A DNA stretch of 64,000 bases from positions 122,016,640 to 122,080,639 of the forward strand of contig NC_081410.1 in NCBI RefSeq assembly GCF_030272615.1, written 5' to 3'. Positions 21,598-34,498 of this stretch are shown here, one piece after another. Within the stretch, counting starts at the first letter, position 1; each line of letters starts with the position of its first letter. Below the pieces are notes generated by a model that was not told the origin of the DNA, searched no databases, and saw nothing but the letters and a program-made list of their open reading frames with translations. The DNA is from Cryptomeria japonica. Its lineage: Eukaryota; Streptophyta; Pinopsida; Cupressales; Cupressaceae. A program made the position numbers and the translations under genes.

Positions 21598-24500
21598 ATG
21601 GTGTCCTCTTCTATACCTGAATTCATAGCAAACCCTATTGTAGTTGAGGTAATCAAACGCCCTAGGCCCGTATTTCAGCTAGTTCCTGAGATAGCTAAAA
21701 AGGATGATAATGTTGGTACATTTTCCCAAATCCCCAAAGGAGTTGTTTTTGTAGAAGACCCTAGAATGTACATCCATTGCCATATAGAAGAATTAGGAGA
21801 TGAATAAGTTAAGAACATGTACAAAATTGTTATATGTGATTATTCTGGTAATGTGAAACCTGAACACAAAATTATTGAAACCCTAAGATTCACTGAAATC
21901 CTCAGCATTTCGGATTTCCCTAAAGAAGTTATTAGGATAGTATTGAGCAGGGTACATGGTGCATTCTTTTGGCTAGATTCGGTTCATAAAATTACCAAGG
22001 AAGCTGTGAAAGCTGTGACAGGGTTACCTTCCACCGGTAACAGACCAGACAAGACAAAGAAGGTCTCAAATGACCTGGTAATGAACCTAACAGGTGCAAC
22101 ATTCGACAAAAGGTCTTTAAGGGTGAATGATGTAACTGACATAAATGTGAGATTCATTAGCATGATTCTAGGTTACAAAACAACTCATGCAAATAGACTT
22201 AACTCAGTTTCCAGCTTATGCATAAAAAGTGCTCATGATATGGTTAAAGATAATGTGAAAATTGATGTATGTGAATGGTTAAAGGATGAACTTATTAACA
22301 ATCTGGGAAAGATCAAGAAGGATAAGAAAGGGACATTTAGGTTTGGCAATTTACTTGTATGTTTAATGCTACATATAACAAAACAGGTGCCTGGTATGGG
22401 TAACAAGAACTTTGGATTTGACATACCGGTAGGGAAACAATTATCTGACTTATTGAACAATATGGGTGAAAACAAAGAGAAGAATATCAATGAGTATTTT
22501 CAAGCATTGAAGGTCCAGATGAAAACCAGAGTCAGACTGTCACAGGAAATTGTAAATAAATACAAGGATGAGATATGTTTTGTCATCAAGAAGGATGAGA
22601 TCTGGATGGAAGTATTTATCCCAAGAACAATTTGGGTTACTGAAATGGGTTATGAGACTAATGACCACATCATTGAAACATATGCAAAATCCCTTCTAGA
22701 AGCACCCAAGGAACGTGAGGAAGAGGTATTCGGTAGTGTTGAAACCATTGAAAAATAGATCTAATCAAAGAAAAATGTAAAGAAGGTTGAGGCAACAGTA
22801 GGAAGGGGATCCCAACAGGCAAAGGCTATAAAGGAAGATGTACTCAAGAAAACCGGTATCACTGAAGAAGAGTTAGAAGCACTGTAGCCTGAAACTCACC
22901 TTTCACCGGTAGCTACTTCTTCAGAGAGTGATATACCTGCAGCATTTAAAAGAGTTGTAAGGAAAAGGGAACCTTCACCGGTATCCACAACTTCACCTAG
23001 ATGAACCAGGCAAAAACAACAGGCAGTAAGACCACCGACAAAGAAGAAAAAGTTAACACCCAAGAAGAAAACTAAACAAAACATTGCCCCAATTGACAAA
23101 CTACTAGATGAAATAACAAAGGAAGGAAAGCTTAAGAACATAAAAAAATTATATGATACATTATCAGCTGATGACAAAGAGCAAGTTGAAAACAGTGTTA
23201 TTTTGCACTAGGATATCTACAAAAAGTTCTTGATGCAAGTTATAGATGAACTACCAGATGAACTATTCAAGAGACTGGAAGCAAGAAGACAAGCTATTGT
23301 AGAGATTGACAAGAAAATAAAAGTTGAAAAATTACTTGCTATCTACCCAGTTAACTCTCCGAAGGAAATAGATGATCTGATTGCAGAGGCTAACCGATCA
23401 GTATTCTCAATTGCACACCGGCATATAACACTTATGGTTGGTAGAGTAAATGAGGTTACAGAGGAAACTGAAAATGCATGGGATATATTCCTTGTAGAAA
23501 AGGAAAAAGCAGGAAGAGTATAGAAACCCTAAACCAATCAAGGTATATCAGAAAGATGAGGATAAGGGAAAAGGAAAGGTTGGTGGACCTCCAAGCATCA
23601 AAATAAGAGATAATTTATCCCCACCGCCTCTGGTTACTCCATCGGTAACAGCAACTAAAGATCAATCGACAGATGAGAATATGGATGTATCACAAGAGGA
23701 TACAAATCCTAATTCTGAGGTACTATACACAGTTGATGTTGATACTCATAAAGTCAATATTATGATAGACAAGGACACAACTGGTAAGACAGATATGGCT
23801 AGTGAGCCACTGGTAACTAATGAAATAGATAACACACAAGGAAAACCGATAGATGGTAACACACAGCAACAAATAGAGCAATAGGCTCCCTCTCAGCAAC
23901 AAGATCATGTGGAAACAGTGCCACCAGCAATAGGAGAGCAACAAAAACCTTTGCTTAAGGAAATGGAAACACAGATTGACCTACCAGAGGTCACTACAAG
24001 CAAGGATACTGCTCCCACTGGCGGAATTCAGAGTGTTGACCCTTCAACTGCAGGATTTAAATCAACAAATGTAATTGAAGTTCTTTTAGATTCTATAAAG
24101 AAAATAACAGATTGTAGTTCACAGGAATATAAAGCTATAGGTGACATAATTCCAATTTTGAAGATGATAGCTCCAAAATGCAATGTAGATAATAAGGATT
24201 CTTTGAGTCAACTCGACACTTTGTCTAAGTATATTACTGACAACACAGTGATAGTTGAGCAAATAAAGGAAGAAGCATTCAAAGAGAGGTTAGAAAAAGA
24301 AAAACATAAATTCTTTGAGGAACAAATAGATAAGTGTACAAGGAAGTTTGACACACTTCTACCGGAACTGTGCAACACACTTAAGGAGTTTAAAACTTTG
24401 TACAGAGACACTTGTAAGACAAACTTTTTGACAATTGACATAAATAGGAAAATGAACAAGATACAGGAGGAAATTAATAAGCTAGCTGACAATTTTATTA

Positions 24501-24834
24501 ATTCATCTGATTCATTATTAATTTTTTAGCAAAAGATAACAAGTTTTGAGGAAGAGTTACTAAAGCTAGAAAGAGAAAAGGAGAAACTAAAAGGAAAGGC
24601 TAAGGATCTGAAATGGATATTAAGTCCAAAGTTGGACTACCTCGTATGTTTAAGGAAATAAATATCTGATGCATTAGTACAAGGATAGAAAACACTGGCA
24701 GAGCAAATGCAAAACCTCACTAGTATAGTTCAAAGAATAGAGGCAACAATAAAAGATAATAAAAAGTTTCTTGAAAGCCTAAATTTGGTTTTGGCGGATC
24801 TTTTTCAAATTGTAACCACCCGGTTACAAGGTTG
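21598..24834 (+). pseudogene. Long non-pol retroelement ORF, copy C (mildly decayed)
   Basis: A coding region of about 1,080 codons from ATG 21598. The largest open block is 21817-22758 (313 aa). In-frame stops occur at 21805, 22756, 22886 and a few later positions, and the frame shifts near 23523-23680 before 23681-24529. The N-terminal part shows ITKEAVKAVTGLP followed by a region with CEWLKDELINNL and LLVCLMLHITKQVPG. These parallel LSEEAISEAFHLP, CLDVQLRRLR and VIYALIRNVEYAG in the ORF at 51785. The middle is basic then Thr/Gln-rich; the C-terminus is coiled coil to about 24830. No enzyme motif is recognised. It occupies the place of pol in element C. Homology with copies A and B is likely but weak. 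Confidence 0.7.
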
Positions 24835-25017
24835 AGACAGGAAACCATACTCTATTGACACTTTGACAACCTTTGTCATTGATGCCAAAGAGGGAGTAGT
24901 GGTATGAGAAAATAATCAGCTAAAGACTCATCTGCTTAGGGGGAGTTCACATATTTTTGGTTCACACATTTTTGGTAACATATTTTTGGACTACACTTTT
25001 TGAATTTTCTCATGAGT

Positions 25018-25109
25018 GTTGCCATCAATGCCAAAGGGGGAGATTGTTGGCAAATGCACCCTCCAATGAGACATTGTAGGTGATTGAAGGTTTTGTCATT
25101 GATGGCAAC
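25018..25109 (+). promoter_or_regulatory. PPT of element C inside a 13-bp inverted repeat
   Basis: The PPT CCAAAGGGGGAGA (25031-25044) abuts the 3' LTR. GTTGCCATCAATG (25018-25030) and CATTGATGGCAAC (25097-25109) are perfect reverse complements, so the PPT and first 52 LTR bases lie in the loop. The copia element at the left end has the same layout with 12 of 13 pairs (2478-2490 and 2554-2566). Confidence 0.8.
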
Positions 25110-25839
25110 CTTACAATCTCATGACACCGACAAGGCATTCCACCGGCACTAGCAAGATCAGACTTCACACCAGCAACTCAGACCACTGACACCGACAGTG
25201 AAAGGAAGCATACCGGCACAGAGGCCGACATGAATTTTGTTGTAATATATTTTGTTAATTATTGTAAGGCAACTTGGCAACATTGTAAAATGACTCGTAT
25301 ATATAAGAGATCATTGTAGAACATTTTGGAAAGGATAGAGGAATGTAACTAGGAGAAATAAGGCAAACCTGTTACGTGAATTATAGGTTAAGGGTTTATG
25401 TAAGAAATAGAGCAAAAACCGGTACTGGATCTAGCATTATAGATGCTATTTTGAAGCAATACAAGACACTGAATTTATATAATGCATTTTGTAAGTCAGT
25501 GAGACTTCCTATTTTGTATTTGAGCAGTGATCTCTAGGCACTTGACCTTCCTGCATGTGCAGGCCCCTATTGTAGCAGTAATATTCTCTTATTGGCCAGT
25601 AAGTGAATATTGTGGGTCACAAATCCCACCGAGGTTTTTCCCACACAGGGTTTCCTCGCTAACATATTGTGTTATGGTGTGCCTTTCATGTGCTTGTTGT
25701 TATCTCTATTTATTGCATTACTTTTTGTTTACCGGTATACAATATTAATATGTTCTGCATGTTTTAAGTTAAGAAATTGCGCATACCGGTTAGATACTGA
25801 TTCACCCCCCCCCTCTCAGTATCTGTGGGAATCCTAATA
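25045..25839 (+). repeat. 3' LTR of element C
   Basis: Aligned end to end with 19290-20084. The terminal CA is changed to TA. It holds the same TATA candidate (near 25298), conserved block and C-run as the 5' LTR. Confidence 0.92.
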
Positions 25840-27610
25840 GAAAATATATGGTAAGATTTTTTGGGATATGTGTTAATACAAATTATTTTATTATTTCTTA
25901 AAATTTGAAGATAATTTTAGAGTGTTATTTTTTTATTATTAATACAATTTTTAAATTGTAAATTATTTTGATTAGAATATAATTATGATAAGATCAAGAT
26001 TTTAGAATGATCACCTAATTTAACTATCAATATTTTTTTTTGATCGATTAATGTGACTTTGCAAGTCTACATTTGTATATATCAATACCAATTTTTTTTA
26101 CATCTTTTGCACCTATTTTTGGGCTCAACCTTATGCAAATTTGACCAAGGGCCTTGCCTACAAAATTGTAATGTCCCTCAAGATGAAATAAATTATTAAA
26201 TTAACTAATTTCAGCAAAGGTACAATATTATTAAACAACTTATTAAACTCTTCCACTAAAAAAGTTTATATAAATTTATACATAATTAATAGTAATTTCT
26301 AAATGAAAAGAGCACCCAAAATCAACCAAAGCATGCAAAACTCCAAAATCATATTTATGAAATTTGATATTCTATATGCATATTTGGTTATTGTTATAGA
26401 AATCCCATGAAATGATATATCTAAATTAGATCTAGAAATTAAACTGGAAGTTTTTTACCCAAAAACCCTGTAAAAATACACCCGAACTACACTGCCAAAC
26501 TCCAAACACCACCAAAATGAATTGTTTCTTATTTTGATTTGAATGGTATATAAATATAGGTTTGATACAAGAAATAATAAAATTCAAAAACTTCTATGAT
26601 CCACGCTAATCTTCTACAAAAAACCCACAACAAACAGGATAAATTGTGGATTGTAGTGCACCTAGAAAGCCTCAAAAGAACAGTAAACCCTCCAAAATGG
26701 TATACAAATGATCTTAGCATCCAAAAGAGGGTATACACATAAAAATACATAAATTCTACTACCAAACCAAAAACTATGCAAAATCGCACACCTCACACTC
26801 AAAAACACTTCAGATCACACACTGTGAACACACAAATTTGAAAGTGTTGAAACTGTCAAATTTTTAAGCACGATGGTAACCTATGAATGTGATTAATTTG
26901 ACATACCCTTTGCCTCCTAAACTTAGGTCACCTAGAAACCATGAGAATCCCACTAAGAGAGTCTAGACTTGTCAATTCGTCTATAAGCCACTAAAGAAAC
27001 AAGACAAAGCTTTGTCAAAGAAATGAAAAATAGCATAAACTCCACTATGAGAGCTTTTTGGATCATATAATAGTTGGACACGAATTCCCATGAACCAAGA
27101 GAATAAAATAAATATAAATTAAATATATTTTAAAATATTCCCTCTCACACTAAGTCTCATAAAGAGTTCCCATGTCTGTCTTTAGTTTCTTGGCTAAAAA
27201 TTGATTGTAACTACCATCATGACACGATGTCATAAAACCTATCTTAATTGTCATAATCACTAATGCCTCTTGAATTGGATCCTCTAAAATAATACTAAAT
27301 TTAATATTTATTTTTCTAAGAGATATAAAATGCATTGGGACATTATAAATATTAAATAAATAGTATTTCCTAATGTGTCCTGCCATAGTCGACTTACTAC
27401 TTTTGGCCAATAGGGACTTACTATATTGAGTAAGTCCTATTTTTTTAAAAAAGACATGAAAAAAATGACCCACATATCCAACCATCTCGGAGGAGCATGG
27501 ATCCTACTCTATCCCCTAAAATTTTGACTATAAACCATACATTAAACATTTACAAAATCTTGCATCAAATAAACATAGACCCATCCTCTTTACCCCTGAT
27601 ACTTAGCTTC
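25840..27610. other. AT-rich spacer, nothing recognised
   Basis: About 1.8 kb of AT-rich DNA. Short ORFs on both strands (for example 26529-26789 and 27150-27485 on the minus strand) show no domain or repeat relationship that I can recognise. Confidence 0.4.
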
Positions 27611-27620
27611 ATCCCCTACA

Positions 27621-27813
27621 TCTATTACCAATGCAAATTCCTACCTTGCATCTCCAGTTACCACACCCACTACAAACCACTTCAGGAAATTAATACCATT
27701 GCAAGCCAATGCTCTTTGCTTCACAATGTTCATTCTGATTCTCCCCACTACAAATGGCTCGAGTGGCTCATTAGATCCTTTTTGTCCATTTGTGACCTTA
27801 TGATACTATTAGG
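27621..27813. repeat. Left copy of a duplicated flank of element D
   Basis: This about 190-bp stretch (TCTATTACCAATGC to ATACTATTA) matches 34499-34677 with scattered changes and one gap of about 15 bases. The copies lie in direct orientation on either side of element D, about 250 bp left of its left LTR and directly against its truncated right LTR. Confidence 0.75.
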
Positions 27814-28063
27814 AATCAAAGCACATCCCATAAGTGCTCTCGAGAGGTAACCCTTTAAGCTTCAACACCATGGATTCTCTTCTAACATGACTAATGATCA
27901 TCTCATAATGATGCTCGTCCCTTTTAACATGCCTAATCAAGATTGCAATCTTGGAAATCTGTGTTGGTCTTACAAATATTGTTCCAATCCCCTATTGATA
28001 TGACCTCCACATCCTCTAGAATCATTTCCACAACCACCTTTACAACGTCATTTGCCAACTCAT

Positions 28064-28687
28064 TGTTGCTAGAGTCTACAAGAAGCGAGAACTGAGTTAG
28101 GATGTCGGTTGTACATCACATGCAACTCCAAGCAACAGATGATCGAAGATTAGAATAGTTGAATGAAGATAAATATTATATGAGAAAAAAAGTAGAGACA
28201 AAAGAGAATTTGGAGAAGACTCTCACCGAGCTATCATTGAACTTGTGAAGGTGAGAGTATAGTGCTTATTATATAAAAAAACAATAGTATAAACATCCAA
28301 GAGGTGCATTAACTCCTATTCCCCATAAAAAGTGGGAGTTTTTACCTTCTTGGTAATTGCCAAAACATGTGACATAACCTCCTTACATGAAGATAGGAAA
28401 GGAGTCGAGAAAGTTGGCACATGAGGCCAAAAGAGGGTGAGAAACCCAACTACCCCATGACACACTTAGGAAATGACAAAATAGTGGTTATGAGAGGTGG
28501 CACAACAAGCCAAAAGAGGGTGTGTAACTCAACTACCCATGTGAGGTAGAGAGTTACACATGTAGCTGAAGTATTTTGCCATGTGTCCTCATATTAACCA
28601 CTCTTAATAACCTACACAAGCTTAAATAATATGTGTAAAAAAAATAAACATCCCCTAACATAGGAAAATAAAAACCCTACATTAACA
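28064..28687 (-). repeat. 3' LTR of element D
   Basis: 624 bp. In plus-strand terms it begins TGTTGCTAGAGTC and ends CCCTACATTAACA, directly against a run of nine C, which is the complement of the PPT. It aligns with 33917-34498 along most of its length. Confidence 0.88.
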
Positions 28688-28880
28688 CCCCCCCCCAATT
28701 AAGCGTAGCTTAGGTGGATGAAAAAATGGGTCCTGACAAATGAAGCCATGCTACCTGTACCCACATACATAGATATCCCCCCAAAATAAGAAGCCCCCCC
28801 CATAAGAGGAATACCCCTCCCCCCCCCCCCAAATAGGGAGAGAAACATGAAGGACTAAGAAGCCCATTCTGGAGTAGACA
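28688..28880 (-). other. PPT of element D and C-rich tract
   Basis: Nine C at 28688-28696 are the complement of the PPT. Further C-runs occur at about 28794-28801 and 28820-28831. They create Gly-rich artefact ORFs on the minus strand. Pol coding ends near 28880. Confidence 0.7.
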
Positions 28881-31800
28881 CCTATCGCATCCCAAGCAAA
28901 GATCACAAATGAAGGAACTTTCTTTCGATGAAGGGTTTGGTAAAGATGTTCGCAATCTGCTCTAATGTAGAATAATACTTAAGATCAATTATGCATTACT
29001 AAATTAGATCCCTTATGTACTGCATATGTATCTCAATGTGTTTCATCCTCTGGTGATGAAATGGATTTCTTGAGATCTGTATAGCACTTTGATTATCACA
29101 AAAGATGATGGTAGAATTTTTTATTGAAATACCAAACTCAGTGAGAATATTTTGAAGCCAAATAGCATCAATGGTGGCATTGACTACCCCTTAATACTCA
29201 ACCTCTATTGATGAAAGATAAATTGCAATTTGCTTCTTGCTCGACCAACAAATTGGACCGGAACCAAGTGAGAAGCAATACTTCGAAGTAGACTTGCAAT
29301 CCTGAGAATCACCTACCCAATCATAATCTCTATATCCCACCAAGTCAATATCCACGCTTGTTGCATACTGAATTCCATGATTGTGAGTACCCTGAATGTA
29401 GTGGAGGATATGCTTAGTTGCTTTCCAATGCAACTCATGTGGCTCCTGCATGAATCTAGAGACCATGCCCACAACATATGAAATGTTAGGTCTCGTATGA
29501 GTCAAGTAGATGAGGCTCCCAATAAGTTGTCGATATAAAGTGGCATTAACCAAGGATGAAGAGCACTTAGCCTCGAGTTTGACACCTGACAAAAATGGAG
29601 TAGGTGTAGGCTTACAATCATCCATGTGAAATATAAAGAGCATATCAAGTGAATACTTAGGTTTTCCAAGGAAGATACCTAAAAAATATTGAGTAATCTC
29701 AATCCCCAAGAAGTAATGCAGAAGACCCAAGTCTGACATTAGAAATCTATCATGTAGAGCAGTTTTCACTGCCTTGATGGTGGATGAGTGACTCCCTCTG
29801 ATCAATAAGTCATCAACTTAGAGAACCAAAAATGTGAGAGTATCATCTTGTTGTAGAATGTATACATTCAGATTAGAATGGCATCGAGTCAAACCAATTG
29901 TTAGAAGGAATGAGTCCATCTTGGTATACCAAGCTCCAAGAGCTTGTTTGAGGCTGTAAAGAGACTTTCGAAGTTGATACACGAGTGAGGAATCCTGAAC
30001 AAACCCATGTGGTTGCTCCATGTAGATTTCCTCCTAAAGGTCACCATGAAGAAAGGCACTCTTCACATCCATCTAATGAACTTCCCAATAGGCTCTAGTT
30101 ATAGCAAGGATAAGTCAAATGGAATTCATTTTAGCAATTGGAGAAAAAGTCTCAGATTAATCAATCCCTAGAACTTAAGAAAATCCTTTTTCTATCAAGC
30201 GAGACTTATACTTATCAACTGATCCATCTGTTGCAAATTTTGTTCGATAGATCCACTTGCATCAAACACGTTTCCTTCCCTTAGGAAGAGGAACTAAATC
30301 CCATGTGTGATTCCTTTCTAAAGAATTGAACTCTTCTTGCATTACAACATCCCACTCAATAACACCTGAAGCTTCTTGAAAAGACTGTGGATGAGAAGCT
30401 AAAGCAATGAAGAGATGTGGAGCCTACTAAAATTGTGACCTTGTTCTTCTAGTATCTGATGCATCACCAAGACAATCTCTTTTTGACTCAAATGTTTGTC
30501 AAGCCTAAAGGGGCACTGAGGCTAGAGAGTCTAGAGAATCATCAACCTCTGAATGATGACTATGAGAGGAATGTGAATCCTCATCATCACTATCACCATA
30601 TGAAGTGGAGGAAGAAGACTCCTCATCAAGATTAGGAGGATCAATATCCTTTGAAGAACTATCATCATGATGCAATGTCCCTAATGTGATAGTGGATGGA
30701 GAAGTGGTATGAGAAGAACTAGAAGAACTCTCCTCAAAATGAACACTCCTCTCAAAGAGAAACTCATGAGTAGTGGGATGGAGAAGTCTATACCCTTTGA
30801 CATCATTTGGATATCTAACAAATATACAAGGCTTGCTCTACGAATCCATAGCCTTGCATTTCTCTGTTGGAATGTGGACCCATGCAAGAGAACCAAACAC
30901 TTTGAAGTGCTTAACTGTATGTTTCTGACTAGTCCAAGCTTGAAAAGGAGTTATCCCCTTCACAAAATTGTGAGGAACATGGTTTGGATATAAGATGCAA
31001 AGTTGATGACCTCTGCCCAATACTGAGGTACCAAATACTTAGAGTGAATCATACAATTGGCCATCTCCTTCAAAGACCTGTTCTTGCATTCTGCGACACC
31101 ATTTTGCCGAGGATTGTATGGAACTGTGATGCATGTTGATACCTTCTAAAGCTCAAACAGATTGTTAACATATTCAACACCATTATCTGTATGCAAAATA
31201 TTGATGAACTTCCTAGATTATTTCTTTGCAAAATCTTTGAAATCTAGAAAATTGTCAAATACCAAGTCATTATGTACCAAATCTAATAGTTATGTTTCTC
31301 TCCATGCTTTGCCTTTATCATACTTCTCCTCGGGATGCTTACCAAGAATGCATCCCTAACAAATTCTATCAAAAAATCGAATAGAAGGTAACCCTAAAAC
31401 TATGTCTTGTTGATTGAGTTGTTGCAAGTAACTGTAGTTCAAGTGGCCAAACCGTTGATGCCACAAACAACTCACCTAATCCGCATGAGTGAGTAAAAGT
31501 GTCGAAGGAGATTTAGGAACAAAGTGAGAAAACTGTCGAATGAGAGTGAGGAATAAAGTGAGAAAAGTGATATAATCTGGAATGATGATCTGCTTTTCCC
31601 ACAACAGTAGACCCATTATGCATTTCACTAATTACCACTATATCTGGTGTGAACTCAACTTGCTTGCTAGAACTAGTGTGAGTGATCTGATAAACAAATA
31701 AGAGAATAGTTAATGAAGATGGAACACAAAGGACATCTTCAAATGTTCCTTCGTCCACATTAATGGACCCTCTCCCATGCACTTCAACGAGAGTGTCATA

Positions 31801-32862
31801 ACCCATTAGTATGGTAGGCATAGAATATGGCTCTAAAGAGGTGAAATCATCTCCTGAAGAAGCCATGTGATGCGAAGCACCTGAGTCAATCATCCAAGAA
31901 TTGGGTTGTGAAGCAATAGCAACTAGGGTCTTACCCTTTCCTTTCCCCTTACTCTTATTTGTGTCCTTTGAAGATCCTTCTGATGAACTCTGTTTGATTG
32001 AATTAGGCACTTTGATATTATTATTTTCAAGAAGATGTGAAAGGTGACAAACTTGTTTTTTTAAATACTTATGTTCATCATTACCAAGCCTCTTACAATA
32101 AGAACACTTGACCTTCTCCTTCTTAGGTTGTGCACCTTTTGATGAAGAGTTCTGATTATCTGCTTTTGAAGTAGCAATTTTTTTATCTTTCTTCTTCTCT
32201 CCTCGGTTCTTTTATTTCTTATCTTGCTTACTAGACCCTTTCTATTCTTTTGTGCCTTGATTTACAACTAAGGTATGCGACTTAGAGGGTTTTATTGTAC
32301 CCATTTGAACCAATTTGTCTTGCTCCCTAGTGAGTTGTGTAGTAAAATCATCTAGAGAAGACATTTTGAATGTGGTACCTAAAGCACATTTTGTAGCATA
32401 GAATGTAGAAACAAACGCTGAATAGTTGGGACTAAGCTTAGAAATAATACTCAAGATCAATTTCTTATCATATTTCTTAGTTCCACACTGTTCCAACCAC
32501 AATCTTACAAACTTGAGTTTTGTGAAGAAGTCTTGTATAGTGTCAAAATTGGTTGGATTCAACTTTATGAGTTCATTTTCCAACTAATGACCTCTTAGCT
32601 CGTCTTTCTTACCAATGAGGTTTTTTGGTGTAGTGGAAGATTCGATGTGAAAAAAAAGGTCAAGAGAGATTGACATACACAGAGTACCAAAAGCTTCATC
32701 ACATTTATTAAACCATTTAATCTTTTTTGTAGCATCTCGGGGTTCAATTTCAAGTCTCATAGTAACACGATGATATCCATGTCTTTTCAAATATATTATC
32801 ATCTTATATTTCTATTCAAAATAATTATATGGTGTTAAAAGAGGAATTGTAGATGCATCCAT
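28880..32862 (-). pseudogene. Ty1/copia gag-pol of element D
   Basis: Gag starts at ATG 32862 (MDASTIPLLTPYNYFE) and is broken by stops near 32813 and 32583. Its zinc knuckle near 32105-32060 reads CSYCKRLGNDEHKYLK, so the third (His) and fourth (Cys) zinc ligands are lost. Protease follows with WMIDSGASHHM (about 31895-31863). Integrase shows HQRFGHLNY, HTDNGVEY and NPRQNGVAE (about 31450-31070). RT has SLYSLKQALGAWY near 29930. The stretch carrying the YVDD box lies near 29810, where the frame is broken. RNase H shows SSIEVEY and CDNQSAIQI, then an EQIANIFTKPF ending near 28930. Several stops and frameshifts separate the blocks. Confidence 0.9.
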
Positions 32863-33903
32863 GATAGCAGAAAAAAAAGATTGCAATGACTCAGGAAAAG
32901 TGCAAGAAAGAAGACACACGAGACACACCCGCCCACCCCCCCCCTTTTCAACTAGTCTCATAAATCACCCCCCCCAATATTACAAGGTTTGTGCTTTATA
33001 ATTAGTGCGTTTACAAGGCTTTTTATCAAATTACAATGTTTTTAAGGCTCCAATGGCCAAAAAATAGAAAGTTTTAATACAAATAAATTTGATACAAGAT
33101 CTGAAAAAATTAGCCTTATAGTTGTGTAATATTCTTCAATACCTTTCCAACAACTATTCATTTTTGAAAAATAGAGTTGTGAGATGAAAGATATGACATG
33201 TTCAAGGAAAAAAATGCAGTTGATTCAACCTGCAATATCTGATGGAAAAAGGCAGAATTTTTTTAATGAAACCGGAGTGGATGGAAAGTGCTCATTTCCA
33301 GTTTTCCGTCAAGTACTTGTTTGTGATAATCCGACACCTGAGGCAAAATTTTTGTAATGTTAAGAAGGGTTGTTGAATTTTCCTGCTAGAAAAATGGCTC
33401 ACACCCTGTTCAAACTTGACTTCTATAAAAAGTACTAATTTTATAGGAACAACATAAAAATCCTAGAAGTTTTTTGATGCTGGGAAGAAAACCCAGAAAT
33501 ATTTTTTCCTACAAATGAGCAAAAGTTGGAATTCTAAAACCAAAATGAAAACATCTCTAGGAAAAATATTTCACTCTGGTTTTTTAACTGTGTCCTCCAA
33601 ACTCTAATTTTGGTGAAATAGAAGTCACTTATGACTTTTTCAAGCCTTCTAGTCACTCTGGAAATGCTAAAGAAGTCTCTAATATTACCAAAATGTTGCA
33701 ATCACCCAGATCTCAAAGGAAAATGTATATAATAAACCAGATTAATCTAGAAGCTTATTTTCCTTTGAATTTATTTTGATTCTCTAGGTCACATGAGAAT
33801 GCAGGAGAAGAACATACTTGGTTTTAAAGGAAAATATTAGTTATCTAAAAGTCTCAAATCTCTCAAATAAATCGGAAAAACAATAAGTTATATTGAACAA
33901 TAT
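32863..33903 (-). other. Untranslated leader of element D
   Basis: About 1 kb lies between the PBS and gag ATG. It contains a C-run on the plus strand at about 32936-32944 and no ORF. Long leaders of this kind are usual for copia elements. Confidence 0.6.
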
Positions 33904-33916
33904 GACTCTGATGCCA
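33904..33916 (-). promoter_or_regulatory. PBS of element D
   Basis: The plus strand reads GACTCTGATGCCA directly against the LTR start TGTTAGATTC, so the minus strand is TGGCATCAGAGTC. This is the initiator-Met-tRNA site with two changes from the consensus. Confidence 0.85.
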
Positions 33917-34498
33917 TGTTAGATTCTATGAGAAGCGAGGACCAAGCCAGGATCTTACGCTAGTCGTAGATCACATGCAACTCCAAGCAACAGATGATCG
34001 AACATCAAAATAGTTGAATGAAGATAAATCTGATATGAGAGAAAAAGTAGAGAAAAGAATTTGGAGAAGACTCTCATTGAGCTATCACTGAACTTGTGAA
34101 GGTGAGATTATAATGCTTATTATATAGAACAATAATAGCATATACATCCAAGGGGTGCATTAACTCCTATTCCCCATAAAAAGTGAGAAGTTTTACCTTC
34201 TTGGTAAATGTCAAAACATGACATAACCTCCTTACATGAAGATAGGAAAGGAGTTGAGAAAGTTGGCACATAAGGCCAAAAGAGGGTGAGAAAACCAACT
34301 ACCGAATAAAAAACTTACAAAAATGACAAAATAGTTGTTATGAGAGGTGACACAACAAGCCAAAAGAGGGTGTGTAACTCAACTACTCGTGTGAGGTGGA
34401 GAGTTACACATGTAGTTGTAGTATTTCACCACGTGTCCTCGTATTAACCACTCCTAATAGCCTAAGCAAGCTTAAATAATATGTGTAGGAAAAATAAA
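33917..34498 (-). repeat. 5' LTR of element D, truncated
   Basis: Aligns with 28064-28687 from TGTTAGATTC onward but stops at GAAAAATAAA. The last approximately 40 bases present in the left LTR (CATCCCCTAACAT...) are missing, and the duplicated flank starts at once. Confidence 0.85.

Larger units (their letters stand above)
19290..25839 (+). mobile_element. Non-autonomous copia-like LTR element (element C)
   Basis: The two LTRs (19290-20084 and 25045-25839) are similar along their whole length. A PBS follows the first LTR and a PPT precedes the second. The flanks are GAAAT (left) and GAAAA (right). The 4.96-kb interior encodes a coiled-coil/zinc-knuckle protein and a long ORF related to copies A and B. 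It contains no protease, RT, RNase H or integrase motif. The LTRs differ by roughly 5-7% by eye in the first 280 bases, many changes being C/T or G/A, so the insertion is fairly old but younger than its neighbours. Mobility must have depended on enzymes from another copia element with the same initiator-tRNA PBS. Confidence 0.9.
28064..34498 (-). mobile_element. Ty1/copia element on the minus strand (element D)
   Basis: Reading right to left, the order is LTR (34498-33917), PBS (33916-33904), a leader of about 1 kb, gag (from ATG 32862), protease, integrase, RT, RNase H, PPT (28696-28688) and LTR (28687-28064). This is the canonical copia order. The left LTR is complete; the right one has lost its terminal 40 or so bases at the junction with the duplicated flank. 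Stops and frameshifts are spread across gag-pol, so it is an old inactive copy. Confidence 0.9.

Noticed and set aside
28710..28955. Minus-strand ORF with a Gly run
   Set aside because: The glycines come from C-runs beside the PPT of element D; other codons show no domain.
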